From Kiritimatiellia bacterium (lineage in GTDB: Bacteria; Verrucomicrobiota; Kiritimatiellia; WLWN01): a stretch of DNA of 64,000 nt. The stretch is taken from NCBI GenBank assembly GCA_012103575.1, contig WLWN01000001.1:1193792-1257791 (forward strand), read 5' to 3'. Under the pieces are notes generated by a model. It saw only the letters and a list, made by a program, of their open reading frames with translations. It ran no database searches and was not told the origin of the DNA. The translations under genes and the position numbers were made by a program. Shown here in pieces: positions 22,204 through 31,646 of this stretch (positions are counted from its first letter, which is position 1; the number at the start of each line of letters is the position of its first letter).

Positions 22204-23312
22204 TAGATGTTGATGTGGCTGTGTTAAAAAACGTTCCCGTCGCCGTTGGCCTCACCACAATAGCAACCTGGCTTGTACTACCACTAGGTAAATCGCCTAG
22301 GTTGCAGATAACAATTCCACCAACTTGGGTGCACTGGGCACTAGCGGTCTCAAAGTTGAACGTCACTGGTAATGGATCAAACATGATGACATTGGTTGCG
22401 ATATCCGGTCCTATATTTATTACTGTTATACCATAGGTTAGCTGATTGCTCACTGCTATGCTAGGCACGCTTCCGCTCTTAACTGTATCCAAATCAGCGC
22501 TACCAGGTGCTGCAGCTATTACGGTGTTGATGGCTAAGGCTGTATCATTACTTGGGTTGAAATCCTCCGCAACCGAGGAAACCGTAGCGGTATTGGTAAA
22601 CGTTCCAATATTCTTGGGTACGACCAGAATGGCAACCTGACTCGTGCTCCCGTTCGCCAAATCGCCTAAATTACACGTTACGGTACCTCCAGATTCCGTG
22701 CACCCTAAGCTAGCGCTATCAAAGCTAAAATCGGTCGGTAAGGTGTCGGTCACAACTGTATTTGATGCGGTGTTTGGACCACTGTTTATAACGGTAATGG
22801 TGTAAAGCAGCAGGTTATTTAAGACAACTGGATCTATATGACTATTCTTGGTCACACTTAAATCAGCCTGCCCATTCAGGTTGTCACGATAATCAGCATC
22901 ACCGCCCAGGTTGACATCGCCGTCGGTATCGGGATAGTTGGTTGCTGGAACTGTAATGCCCGCATTTGCGGTCCCAAAAACATTGGTTTCATCAAAGCCA
23001 TTGCCTAACCCATCAAAATCGGAATCAACTAAAACAGGATTGGTGACTCCATTCTCGTTAAAATCGAGAATTCCATCACTATCCGCATCCATGTCAAGGT
23101 AATCATTTGTGCCATCTCCATCGGTATCCACTAAATTGGTTATACCGACTGAGGAATAGGCTGAATCAAATCCATTTGGAAGAGGAGTCCCACCGTTCGG
23201 CGCAATATAACTCAGTGTGCCTTGAACTTCAATGTTATCAGGAATTCCATCGCCATCACTATCTAAATCATGATCATTAGGAATTCCATCAACATCTATA
23301 TCTCCTGACCCG

Positions 23313-24872
23313 AATGGCACTAACTTAAGCATAATTTCCTTTTGTTTAACCAATGGCGATTTCTGTGAGCAGGCACAATCATTTCGTGCCTTGGTTTAGT
23401 CAGCAAATGATAGTTTTTTCGTCGTCTCTTTACAGCTCGAGGTTTACTTCTGCCAGGGCGTTGCCGCAAGGGTCTTTGGGTCATGCTTTCATAGAGCATA
23501 GAAATCAAACCGAAACGTTCCTTCCGACTCATTCTCGCTTGATTTAGATTCGGCTCCCAACTGCGCAAGGCTTGAAGCGAAGTTTTGAAGCTAATTTGCC
23601 GAACGGGCAAACCAGCCTCTTCAGCCGCCTCATACATGATCCGGCGCATGCAGTTGTAGGCAATAAAATACATCACCATCTCTTTTCGGATCATTTCCGG
23701 GCTCTTGCATCGTAAGATATCCATACCCAGCGTTGTTTTTATATCACGGAAAAAGAGTTCAACATCCCAACGCCGAAAATACACATCGGCTAAATCTTTG
23801 GCAGGGTACTTTTCTGCATCTAATAATGTGGTGACCAGATAGATCACTTTAGATCGAAAGCCGGGCTGATTGATCGTTATTTTAACTTGGCGTAGCAGCA
23901 AGCTAGGGGGAAGGGCTTGAAGATTTTCAGCACTCAGACCGCTTACTTTTAACGGTCGAACCCATCGAATAAGAAGATCACCCTTTCCTAAACTCTTTAC
24001 CGCATTAATGGCTTTAACAGGAGGTCTTCGACAGAGACTTATGATGCTATCAATGCCTCGTTCTGAACGTTCGCATATATCGCGATAACCACAGAAGGCC
24101 TTATCTCCCAACAGGATATCGCCCTTTCGAAAGGCATCGATTTGTTGTCGAAGACGGATGATCTCGCTGACATGTTTGTTGCTGGTTCGGTAACTAAGCA
24201 GGGCTCCGGTATGCAGAGAAAAACAGGCCGTTATTCGTGCTGAAGGCAACCCGCATCCTGGCTTCTGATGATGTTGTTGAGGCCATTGATCTTGATTGGG
24301 CTTTGTATCTGGCATCGATACACCGGTGCTGTCAACCACCACGATCCGATGACCACGCCAGTTATCGCTAGCACCCATGCTCTCTATCGAATCAACCCCA
24401 TGAGAATGAATCGTCTTGGAGATCCTCTATCGTTAAATTATTTCTGGCTTTGCAGTAGGCAGAGGTGGCTGAAGAAGGCAGCTGTAGGCCACGTAGTGCT
24501 GCATAAGCCTTAAGTTTTTGAACAATTTCTTGACAGCTTCCATCGTCGCTAAGCACTTGAGCAAGGAAGGCCCAAGACGTATTGCTTTTGCTGAAGATCC
24601 GGCGACGACTGTGGGTACCGGACACTGCCGGGGCGAGAAGGGACTCGGGAATAAAAGCCCCAAAAGCTTCCCCAAGTTGGGTGAACCTTTTTTGCTTGAG
24701 AATCCTTACCTCATCGGCAAGTTTCTGTTGCTTTGAACGGGGTTTCCGACGTAGTGTATGTACGTGAAACCCTGGGAATATCGGTGTTGTTTTTTGCATG
24801 TGCCACTATGGCATTTTCATCCCGTATTTTCAGGGTTTTTATCATGCAAAAGGGGTTTAAGTTAGTGCCATT
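23313..24872 (-). mobile_element. IS4-family element (~1.56 kb)
   Basis: Bounded by 16-bp inverted repeats AATGGCACTAACTTAA (left at 23313; inverse ending at 24872). It encodes an IS4-type DDE transposase split by a frameshift. The flanks show no shared 10-13 bp direct repeat, which IS4 elements normally leave, so one side was probably deleted or rearranged. The left end abuts the DUF11 gene. Confidence 0.88.
23320..24799 (-). pseudogene. IS4-family transposase, one frameshift
   Basis: N-terminal part from 24799 (HTLRRKPRSKQQKLADEVRI...) to a stop at 24392; the catalytic part continues in the next frame as HGVDSIESMGASDN, with VVVDSTGVSMPD (first Asp), ILLGDKAFCGYRD (second Asp) and the YFRRWDVELFFRDIK signature (Y..R...E..F...K) of IS4. 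A single-base shift near 24400 separates the halves. The rest is complete to the stop at 23320. Confidence 0.85.
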
Positions 24873-24968
24873 CAGGTTATGGCTAGACTTTCACACGTTA
24901 GTCAATCATCATGTTGAGAGCACTGTTTATGCTCGTATTTTATTTAACCGATCCAAAAGTCTTGTAAT

Positions 24969-26642
24969 TTGAAAACAAAAATATACCGTTTTTGCCAAGA
25001 CTTAAGTCTATGGCTTTTTTTTAGCGGAATGTTGAATGCTGCGTATGCGCTTGGGCCTCATGAAATTGTTTTGCTTGTAAACCAAAACTCGTTGGTCTCT
25101 AAAGAAATTGCCAATCATTATATTCAATGGCGAAAAATACCCTCACAAAACGTTATCTCCTTATCACTCCCCGAATCCTTTTTTGCTGGAGAGGTGCAAG
25201 TCTCCCCAGAAAATTTTCGTACGATGATCTTTGACCCAACCCTCAAGGCCATCAAAGAACGCCATTTGGATAAATATATATTGGCATGGATCTATTCAGC
25301 GGACTTTCCGATACGGATTACATCTCCACAACCCATGTCTCTTCAAGGTATCACTTTCTCGAAAGGCCAGGTCGTAGAGGCCGAACAAATCAAAACCGGT
25401 TCTTATCGATCACGTTTATTTTGCGGTCCAGACAAAGCCAACGGACCCCAAGTAAATGGAGGGACACTCGACCAATATAAAAATTCGTTAAAAGAAAAAA
25501 TGCCTATCCCCAGCATGATGTTAAGTTATGTGGGAACCAATGGGCTTACAAAAAAGGAAGCGTTGACAACACTCCGATCGGGTATGATAGCCGATCACTC
25601 TTTTCCTACAGGGACCATTTTTTTTATTAAAAGCGATGATGTTCGATCGACGTGTCGGGATTGGCAGTTTCCGGGTGCTGCAAAAGAACTAAAAAAACTA
25701 GGGGTTCAAGCTGTGATTACAACGAATTTCCCTGTGAATCAAACCTCGATTATGGGGGTACAAATGGGAAACGCATATGCTTTTCCTCGACAAGCAGGAA
25801 TTTATCTTCCCGGAAGTATGGCCGAGCACCTTACTAGTCTCGGGGCTGTATTTCATCATCCTGAACAAACAAAACTTACCGCATGGTTACAAGCAGGAGC
25901 AACGGCTTCTGCTGGAACGGTCGTCGAACCCTACTCCGTATGGCCCAAATTCCCACATGCACGATTTTATTGCCACTATGCCCGAGGCTATACGTTACTT
26001 GAAAGTTTTTACCTATCGATAAGATCTCCATCTCAAATACTCCTTGTTGGAGAACCGTTAGCCCAACCCTGGGCACCTCCCTTTTCGATCACATTCGTTT
26101 CTTTAGATGACCATCCCAAGAAAAAAAGAACCTTTTATGCTCAAGTCTCTCCTTCCATCTTATCCTCGCGTGTTAACTATAGATATTATTTGGATGGGAA
26201 AGATGTCACTCAACCCCTAGAACAAGAGACCTTTCATCTAGATACAGAGGTCTTATCTGATGGGTACCATGAACTACGCGCGGTTGCATACACCCAAGGA
26301 AGTATTCACTATGAAGCATTCTCTGTCCAAACGTTTGACGTCCAAAACACAGGAAAGAGAGTTGAACTCATCGGCCTTGCACCTGATTCAACCATTGACT
26401 TCTCTAACCCCATTCAGCTTCAAGTCCACGTTAAGGGGACACAGAAACCACAATTCGTCGGCGTTATGAACCACGAACGATTGCTAGGCAAAAAGCACGT
26501 TCAAGACGAAACTTCGTATACATTCGAATATAACCTCGATATATTGGGGGCCGGCCCCAATCGGTTACAAGCGATTGCTTTTTATGAAGATGAAGAAGTC
26601 CGAGGAAAACCTCTCTATTTTGAAATCAAACAAACGGAATAA
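24969..26642 (+). CDS. TIGR03790-family exported protein
   Basis: 557-residue protein of the TIGR03790 family, mainly seen in Planctomycetes, Verrucomicrobia and some Deltaproteobacteria; function unknown. After a signal peptide (LSLWLFFSGMLNAAYA) comes the family signature GPHEIVLLVNQNSLVSKEIA followed by HYIQWRKIPSQNVISL. Residues 60-370 form the conserved domain, with a C-terminal Ig-like/beta region. The TTG at 24969 is the only sensible start before the signal peptide. It begins about 100 bp from the right end of the IS4, so its native promoter may be lost. gmhB follows 4 bp after the stop. Confidence 0.8.
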   Translation: MKTKIYRFCQDLSLWLFFSGMLNAAYALGPHEIVLLVNQNSLVSKEIANHYIQWRKIPSQNVISLSLPESFFAGEVQVSPENFRTMIFDPTLKAIKERHLDKYILAWIYSADFPIRITSPQPMSLQGITFSKGQVVEAEQIKTGSYRSRLFCGPDKANGPQVNGGTLDQYKNSLKEKMPIPSMMLSYVGTNGLTKKEALTTLRSGMIADHSFPTGTIFFIKSDDVRSTCRDWQFPGAAKELKKLGVQAVITTNFPVNQTSIMGVQMGNAYAFPRQAGIYLPGSMAEHLTSLGAVFHHPEQTKLTAWLQAGATASAGTVVEPYSVWPKFPHARFYCHYARGYTLLESFYLSIRSPSQILLVGEPLAQPWAPPFSITFVSLDDHPKKKRTFYAQVSPSILSSRVNYRYYLDGKDVTQPLEQETFHLDTEVLSDGYHELRAVAYTQGSIHYEAFSVQTFDVQNTGKRVELIGLAPDSTIDFSNPIQLQVHVKGTQKPQFVGVMNHERLLGKKHVQDETSYTFEYNLDILGAGPNRLQAIAFYEDEEVRGKPLYFEIKQTE

Positions 26643-26646
26643 CGTC

Positions 26647-27174
26647 TTGTCAACACCCTGCATATTTTTTGATCGCGATGGAGTCGTAAATGAATCACCT
26701 GGTCCTGGTTATGTCGAAAGCATCGAAGATTTTCATATTCAAGAAGGATTTATTAGCGCTTTACGTGTTGTTAAAGAATATGAGCACCACGCCATTATTG
26801 TTACGAATCAACGGGGCGTAGCACGCGAAATCGTTGCTATGGAAGAAATAGAAAACATGCATCGCTTCCTACAAAAACAAGTCAAAAAAGAGGGTTTAGA
26901 CATATTAGATATTTTCATTTGCCCTCATAATCATGGCACATGTTCATGCCGAAAACCACAACCGGGAATGCTGTTGAAGGCAGCTGACAAACACGATTTG
27001 GATCTGCCTAACTCATGGATGATTGGAGATTCCGAAACGGATATACAAGCGGGTCAACAAGCGGGATGTAAAACGATTTTTGTCGGATCTCCTTCAGCAT
27101 CAACGGAAGCGGATTACAGCATAGATGGTATGAGTCAACTCGCTGATTTTTTGAAAACATATCTCCCCAGATAA
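26647..27174 (+). CDS. gmhB: GmhB-like HAD phosphatase (heptose bisphosphate phosphatase)
   Basis: 175-residue HAD phosphatase of the GmhB/HisB-N group, which removes the 7-phosphate of D-glycero-D-manno-heptose bisphosphate for LPS core synthesis. Motif I is FFDRDGVVNE and motif II is IIVTNQRG. The zinc-type cysteine loop is ICPHNHGTCSCRKPQPGM and motif IV is WMIGDSETDIQAG. The TTG at 26647 is chosen; an upstream in-frame ATG at 26575 would add 24 unconserved residues inside the previous gene. It forms a two-gene unit with the TIGR03790 gene. Confidence 0.82.
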   Translation: MSTPCIFFDRDGVVNESPGPGYVESIEDFHIQEGFISALRVVKEYEHHAIIVTNQRGVAREIVAMEEIENMHRFLQKQVKKEGLDILDIFICPHNHGTCSCRKPQPGMLLKAADKHDLDLPNSWMIGDSETDIQAGQQAGCKTIFVGSPSASTEADYSIDGMSQLADFLKTYLPR

Positions 27175-27296
27175 TCTCCCAACATAATATTTGCCGCCCA
27201 AGATTTTTACTGTTTGTGTAACTATTGAGATGAGAACTTCATCGACGGTTTATTTCTCCAAGGGATGGAAGCGTTTTTGAGTCCCGTATCCAGAGG

Positions 27297-28342
27297 TGCA
27301 GACTCAACTTACAAGTGCAAAACCGAAGCTGTCCATCATTTCTTTGGGCGTTCTATATTCTAAGCATTTTCTCGGTCTATTATTCAGTAGCTCCACAGCC
27401 CAGCTCAACTGAGCGGAGCTGTGGGCAGCAAAGTCGGTTTTCTTCGGGAAAAACTGGCGAAGCAAACCATTCGTATTTTCGTTGGTCCCTCTTTGCCAAG
27501 GGTTTCTCCCTTCAGCAAAGAAAATGGGGGTTGCTATTTTTTTCTGTAGTTTAGCATGGCTGGCAAACTCCATGCCATTATCTACAGTCACCGTTTTACA
27601 GGGGAGCCCTGAATCAGCGAACTGAGGTACGGAACGGTTGACCGATTCGGCATTGCATCGAGGTAAAAGATCGGCGATGAGATATCGAGTCGCTCGATCT
27701 ACTAGAGTGACTACACAGGCCTCTTTTCTCGTTTGGCCCTGAATAGTGTCACCTTCCCAATGGCCTGCCACCTTGCGACTTTCACCCTCTTCGGGGCGTT
27801 GGTCAATCATCGTTTGGTTGTGTATACGTGAATGGCTTTTCCGAGTCGCTCGTTTTTTCTTTCCGGGGCCACGCAGGTATTTTCGGTAGCCAGCCCCTCT
27901 TGGACTGTACAAGTAGCGGTAGATCGTCATTCGACTGATGGGAGGGTCACCTTCTAGCTTTCTTCGACCTTCAATCTGTTCTGGAGACCAATACTTCGCC
28001 AGGAGAGTCTCCACTTGTTCTTTGCTAGCTCCCATCACTTTTTGAGGCTTTCGAGCTAGCTGTAATCGGCTTTGAGCCAGGCCATTTGCGGGTCTTGGGT
28101 AATAGCGGCCACGGACTCGATTACGGCGAAATTCGCGCCAAATAGTCGAGGGGGATCGGCCCAGGTGACGGCCAATTTGAGATAAGCTATATTTTTCTTT
28201 TAGCATCTGGGCTATCACTTCTCGTTCATAACGGTTTAAATGTTCGTAGGTTCGTGGCATTCTATGTTCTCCTTTGGGGGGGGTCAGATACCCAAAGAAT
28301 GAACTATGCTGCGGACCTTTGCACTTGTATTGTTACTCTACC
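27297..28342 (-). mobile_element. IS30-family element, copy A
   Basis: 1046-bp element with imperfect ~25-bp inverted repeats sharing ACAAGTGCAAA, identical in length and nearly identical in sequence to copies B (34503) and D (43997). It is inserted in an older IS4-type transposase gene whose start remains at 28343-28442. Confidence 0.92.
27304..28260 (-). CDS. IS30-family transposase, copy A
   Basis: 318-residue transposase: N-terminal helix-turn-helix (YSLSQIGRHLGRSPSTIWRE), then a DDE integrase domain with GHWEGDTIQGQ, VTVDNGMEFASH and NPWQRGTNENTNGLLRQF. Intact; preceded by AAAGGAG. Differs by a few residues at most from copies B and D, so transposition was recent. Confidence 0.93.
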   Translation of the reverse strand: MPRTYEHLNRYEREVIAQMLKEKYSLSQIGRHLGRSPSTIWREFRRNRVRGRYYPRPANGLAQSRLQLARKPQKVMGASKEQVETLLAKYWSPEQIEGRRKLEGDPPISRMTIYRYLYSPRGAGYRKYLRGPGKKKRATRKSHSRIHNQTMIDQRPEEGESRKVAGHWEGDTIQGQTRKEACVVTLVDRATRYLIADLLPRCNAESVNRSVPQFADSGLPCKTVTVDNGMEFASHAKLQKKIATPIFFAEGRNPWQRGTNENTNGLLRQFFPKKTDFAAHSSAQLSWAVELLNNRPRKCLEYRTPKEMMDSFGFALVS

Positions 28343-28442
28343 ATTTTTTGGCGAGTTTATTGACGAGGTGGCTAGGAATAAGTTGGCACATTTGTTGAAG
28401 AATAGTAGCATGGCTTCGAGCTGGGGTTGCAGATTTTTTCAT
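28343..28442 (-). pseudogene. IS4-type (DUF4372) transposase, N-terminal fragment
   Basis: From the ATG at 28442, with GAGGAG upstream, the minus strand reads MKKSATPARSHATILQQMCQ and LIPSHLVNKLAKKW, then IS30 copy A begins. This matches the usual opening of IS4 transposases with a DUF4372 domain. The rest of the gene is not found on the other side of the IS30. Confidence 0.6.
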
Positions 28443-28559
28443 AAGCGCTCCTCGGGGTTAATTTCTTAACTACGGTTTCAAGGAGAGTTTATTCTGTAGC
28501 CCGGCTCACTTACAGAATACTGATCCGCTTATGGGATGACTGTGAATGAATTATTGTGA

Positions 28560-28662
28560 GACTCAGCGTGCCCAATCCGTCGAAAAGTGAACATTTCAAG
28601 GACAAAGTTTTCAACTTCTGAGACCCAAAACGCCTTACGAACCGATAGCTGCCGGATCCAGG
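28560..28662 (-). mobile_element. Relic end of an IS1380-type element
   Basis: Read on the minus strand from 28662: CCTGGATCCGGCAGCTATCG, then a stretch closely matching the first ~100 bp of the IS1380 element at 12781 (shared GGCGTTTTGGG, AGTTGAAAA, TCCTTGA). No transposase follows. Confidence 0.7.
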
Positions 28663-29086
28663 TTACATCCTATTACTTCTTCGGTGTAAAACAGATTTGT
28701 TAGTAAAGCATAATTTTGGCCTTTGATGATGTCAAATCGTTTTTGGCTCTTTGCCGACTCACTCAACAGCATAAAATATAGAGTCCGCCAATGATGGAGT
28801 TAATTTCAGATGGGGCCTGTAAACGGTTCCAAGAAAATCGATTACTAAGGGTTCGAAACTTTTTGAACAGGAGGCCACAGAGGAAGCAGAGGTTTTGTGA
28901 AAAAGCTCTAAGGCCATGAAAATAGGTTTAGGGTATTGCCTTGAGACGGTTTTTCAAGGGATAAACTCGTACGCAAACCTAGCTGCATAAATATGATTCT
29001 TGTTGTATTCGTTCTATAGGGTGTTACCGTGTATAAGCTGGCATCGGACGGGGTTAACCCACTATATGTAGAGAGGATAATGTGGG
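28663..29086. other. Gap without recognisable gene
   Basis: I see no convincing ORF, RNA or repeat here. The last part (from about 29020) leads into the M48 protease gene and probably carries its promoter. Confidence 0.4.
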
Positions 29087-29821
29087 ATGAAAAATGTAAA
29101 TCTGCTTTTAGCTTTAGTCATGTGTGCATGGGCGGGGTGTAAAACGATGGATGCTGAACTGGGGGTTAGCGCTGGGCTCGATGCGCTCAAAGCTATTACG
29201 CTGAGTGATAAAGAAGTAAAGGAGATGTCTCGCGATTTTATTGTTTATTCCGATACTAAAAACAAAGTCGCTTCTACAAATAGTACATATGGGAAACGCC
29301 TTGCTCGTTTAACAAAAAATCACCAGACAGAAGATGGGTTGGGCCTCAATTTTAAGGTATATACATCCGATCAAGTGAATGCATTTGCCACCGCCGATGG
29401 AAGTGTTCGTTTTAATAGTGGCCTGATGGATTTGATGACAGATGATGAAATACGCTCTGTTCTGGGCCACGAAATCGGTCATGTTAAACTACAGCATAGT
29501 AAGAAACAAATGAAATTAGCGTATCTAACCAGTGCAGCGAGAAAAGGCGTTGCTGCTCAAGGAGGTCAGCTAGGGGCCTTAGCAACTTCAGAACTCGGTA
29601 CACTAGGGGCCTTATTGACGAATACAAAGCTTTCACGAAAAGAAGAAACTGAGTCTGACGATTATAGGCTAAGATTTTTAACCCGCCATGGGTATAATCG
29701 ACAAGCCGCTGTAACCTCTTTAGAAAAACTAGCTGAAATTGCGGGTGGAGGTAGGCTGAGCTTTCTTTCTTCTCATCCAGACCCGAAAAAGCGCGCTGAG
29801 AATATACGGAGAAAGTTGTAG
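29087..29821 (+). CDS. M48-family metalloprotease lipoprotein
   Basis: 244-residue periplasmic zinc protease similar to the LoiP/YggG group of outer-membrane quality-control proteases. A lipoprotein-type signal (LLLALVMCAWAGC) anchors it. The zinc motif HEIGH is at about residue 128 and the third ligand lies in SRKEETESDDYRLRFL. The start has GAGAGGATAAT upstream and gives a proper signal peptide. Single gene, ending about 36 bp from the convergent nadA. Confidence 0.88.
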   Translation: MKNVNLLLALVMCAWAGCKTMDAELGVSAGLDALKAITLSDKEVKEMSRDFIVYSDTKNKVASTNSTYGKRLARLTKNHQTEDGLGLNFKVYTSDQVNAFATADGSVRFNSGLMDLMTDDEIRSVLGHEIGHVKLQHSKKQMKLAYLTSAARKGVAAQGGQLGALATSELGTLGALLTNTKLSRKEETESDDYRLRFLTRHGYNRQAAVTSLEKLAEIAGGGRLSFLSSHPDPKKRAENIRRKL

Positions 29822-29857
29822 GGTTCGGGGCTCTCGGTTATCGGTTCTCGGTTAAGA

Positions 29858-30901
29858 TCAGATCTTTCCACCCCCAATTTCAATCATACGTTTTACCGCT
29901 GTATACGCCCGGATTCGTATATCTTCAGGCACGTCAATTACATATTGGGTCTTTAGGAGTGCATCGCGCGTTTCTTCCAGTGTGATTTCATTCATGTGAG
30001 GGCAACGAATGCTGCATATCCTGAGCATTTCTTTGTCTGGATTTTCTGCGACAATATTGTCGCCCATACTACATTCAGTGAGAATTAAATACCGCTTGGC
30101 TTTTGATGCTTTAACATATTCTACCATCGCGGTTGTACTGCCCGAGTAATCGGCAGCCGCTACAACATCAGGAGGACATTCCGGATGGGCGAGTACCAAG
30201 ACGTCAGGAAATTGTTTTCGTGCATTTTCAATATCTTCAACCGTAAATTTTTCATGAACTTCACAACGTCCATGCCATCCGATAAGTTGATAGTCGAGGG
30301 TCCCGTCATGGGGTTTCGGTTGTTTGGTGGGAAATATAATATGTTTACCCGTTTCGATGGCTGTATTTTTTGCGAGGTATTCATCCGGCAGAAAAATAAC
30401 GGTATCCGTATGTAAAGACTCTACCACTGCGGCGGCATTACTGGAGGTGCAACAGATATCTGTTTCCGCTTTCACATTGGCGTAGGTGTTCACATAGGTA
30501 ACAACCGGTACGCCTGGAAATTGTCTTTTTAAAGCCTGAACATCTTCTGCGGTGATGCTGGCGGCCAGGGAGCATCCTGCTTTTTTGGCGGGAAGGAGGA
30601 CGGTTTTATGAGGGTTAAGAATTTTTGCGGTTTCAGCCATGAACCGGACGCCACAAAAAACAATGATGTCTTTATCTGTTTCCACGGCTTTTCGACTGAG
30701 TTCAAGCGAATCGCCTCGAAAATCGGGTACGGAATAGTACAAGGCCGGTTCCATGTAGTTGTGAGCAAGAATAACAGCGTTTTTTTCTTCTTTAAGCCGT
30801 AAGATTTCGTCGGCTAATTCGGCCTTATAATTTAGCTCAAACTCAGGGAGCATGCCCTCGAGTTTCGATTTCATTTCTTCATAGATAGGTGGATGGGGCA
30901 T
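29858..30901 (-). CDS. nadA: Quinolinate synthase
   Basis: 347-residue 4Fe-4S enzyme that condenses iminoaspartate and DHAP to quinolinate in NAD synthesis. Visible: AVILAHNYMEPALYYSVPDF, the first cluster cysteine in VFCGVRFMAETAKIL, VTYVNTYANVKAETDICCTS (second Cys), VLAHPECPPDVV and the last ligand region ICSIRCPHMNEITL. Intact, with family-typical length. nadB and nadC are not in the window. Confidence 0.95.
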   Translation of the reverse strand: MPHPPIYEEMKSKLEGMLPEFELNYKAELADEILRLKEEKNAVILAHNYMEPALYYSVPDFRGDSLELSRKAVETDKDIIVFCGVRFMAETAKILNPHKTVLLPAKKAGCSLAASITAEDVQALKRQFPGVPVVTYVNTYANVKAETDICCTSSNAAAVVESLHTDTVIFLPDEYLAKNTAIETGKHIIFPTKQPKPHDGTLDYQLIGWHGRCEVHEKFTVEDIENARKQFPDVLVLAHPECPPDVVAAADYSGSTTAMVEYVKASKAKRYLILTECSMGDNIVAENPDKEMLRICSIRCPHMNEITLEETRDALLKTQYVIDVPEDIRIRAYTAVKRMIEIGGGKI

Positions 30902-31119
30902 TCTTAACGTCTTTCTGTTATTTTCTCACGTATTTTCATGCAAAAAATAGTGTAATAAATAATGAGAATAATGCTACCAATCTTTAACGTTTTATCATAT
31001 AAGGTTCTAATTGTGGTTTATAGGGAACCATAATTTGCTTCACTTTTAATCTTTAAGGTGCCATGGATTAATAAAGAGCGTGAGATCAAGTAATGGCACA
31101 AAGAGATGAAAGGTATACG

Positions 31120-31452
31120 ATGAATATATATGTTGGTAATTTGCCATATGGCATGAATGATAATGGCTTACAGGGTGCATTTGAATCTTACGGAACCGTG
31201 CAATCGGCATCCGTTATCCTGGATAAGTTTAGTGGCAAATCACGAGGTTTCGGATTTGTGGACATGCCTGATAGTGGTGAAGCAAAAGCGGCTATTGAAG
31301 AGATGAATGGAAAAGATTTTGAAGGACGTGCCCTGGTCGTAAACGAAGCACGACCCCGTACAGAAAGACCTGCTGGCGGCGGAGGCGGTGGAGGCCGAGG
31401 CGGAGGTGGAAGCCGTGGTGGTGATCGAGGTGGAAGAGGACGTTCTTGGTAA
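31120..31452 (+). CDS. RRM-type RNA-binding protein with glycine-rich tail
   Basis: 110-residue protein with one RNA-recognition motif: RNP2 (IYVGNLPYGM) at the start and RNP1 (KSRGFGFVDM) near residue 40, then an Arg/Gly-rich tail. Bacterial proteins of this kind bind single-stranded RNA and are often cold-induced. I prefer the ATG at 31120 (GAAAGG upstream, typical MNIYVGNL start) over 31093. Monocistronic. Confidence 0.88.
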   Translation: MNIYVGNLPYGMNDNGLQGAFESYGTVQSASVILDKFSGKSRGFGFVDMPDSGEAKAAIEEMNGKDFEGRALVVNEARPRTERPAGGGGGGGRGGGGSRGGDRGGRGRSW

Positions 31453-31540
31453 AGTCGTCATTAAAGACGGTCTAACCTAAAATCCGGAAAAAATCCCAGA
31501 TTTTTTCTGGTTCTATTCCGTTTGATCGTCAAGATTTCAT

Positions 31541-31604
31541 GCCCCGCAGATTCAGGAGGGTCGCAGATTTTTAGTTTATCTGTGGTCAGCCTAAATCTGC
31601 GGGG
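31541..31604. repeat. CCCCGCAGATT palindromic repeat
   Basis: CCCCGCAGATT at 31542 and its inverse AATCTGCGGGG ending at 31604 bracket a ~40-bp loop that contains CGCAGATTT again. It lies between the RRM gene and ftsK and could end the RRM transcript. Related in sequence to the palindrome at 6084. Confidence 0.5.
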
Positions 31605-31646
31605 TTTATTTCTTTGTAGCATGACAAGCATTTAGTGAGAGGGGAT

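Larger units (their letters stand above)
20095..23312 (-). pseudogene. Giant DUF11/TSP3 repeat surface protein, interrupted by two MITEs and an IS4
   Basis: Remnant of a long exported adhesin-like protein. It opens with TSP3-type calcium repeats (DLDSDGDGIPDNIEV, DTDGDGTNDYLDMDADSDG), then about six DUF11 domains (NSGPNTASNTVVTDTLP, CNLGDL, QVAIVV motifs), and a C-terminal FILERTTNLVEALW module. MITE 2 (22041-22203) and MITE 1 (20140-20303) interrupt it; deleting each with one 5-bp target copy restores the frame, the second yielding the ending AFYRYNAEIRP with a stop at 20095. Further damage: a ~5-bp insertion near 21555 and an extra A near 21267, both frameshifting. The N-terminus with signal peptide is lost where the IS4 begins at 23313. 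The apparent start codon there is IS-derived. Confidence 0.85.

Noticed and set aside
28254..28469. Plus-strand ORF spanning the IS30 end and its flank
   Set aside because: Half of it is IS30 terminal sequence; the minus strand of the flank encodes a recognisable IS4-type transposase start instead.
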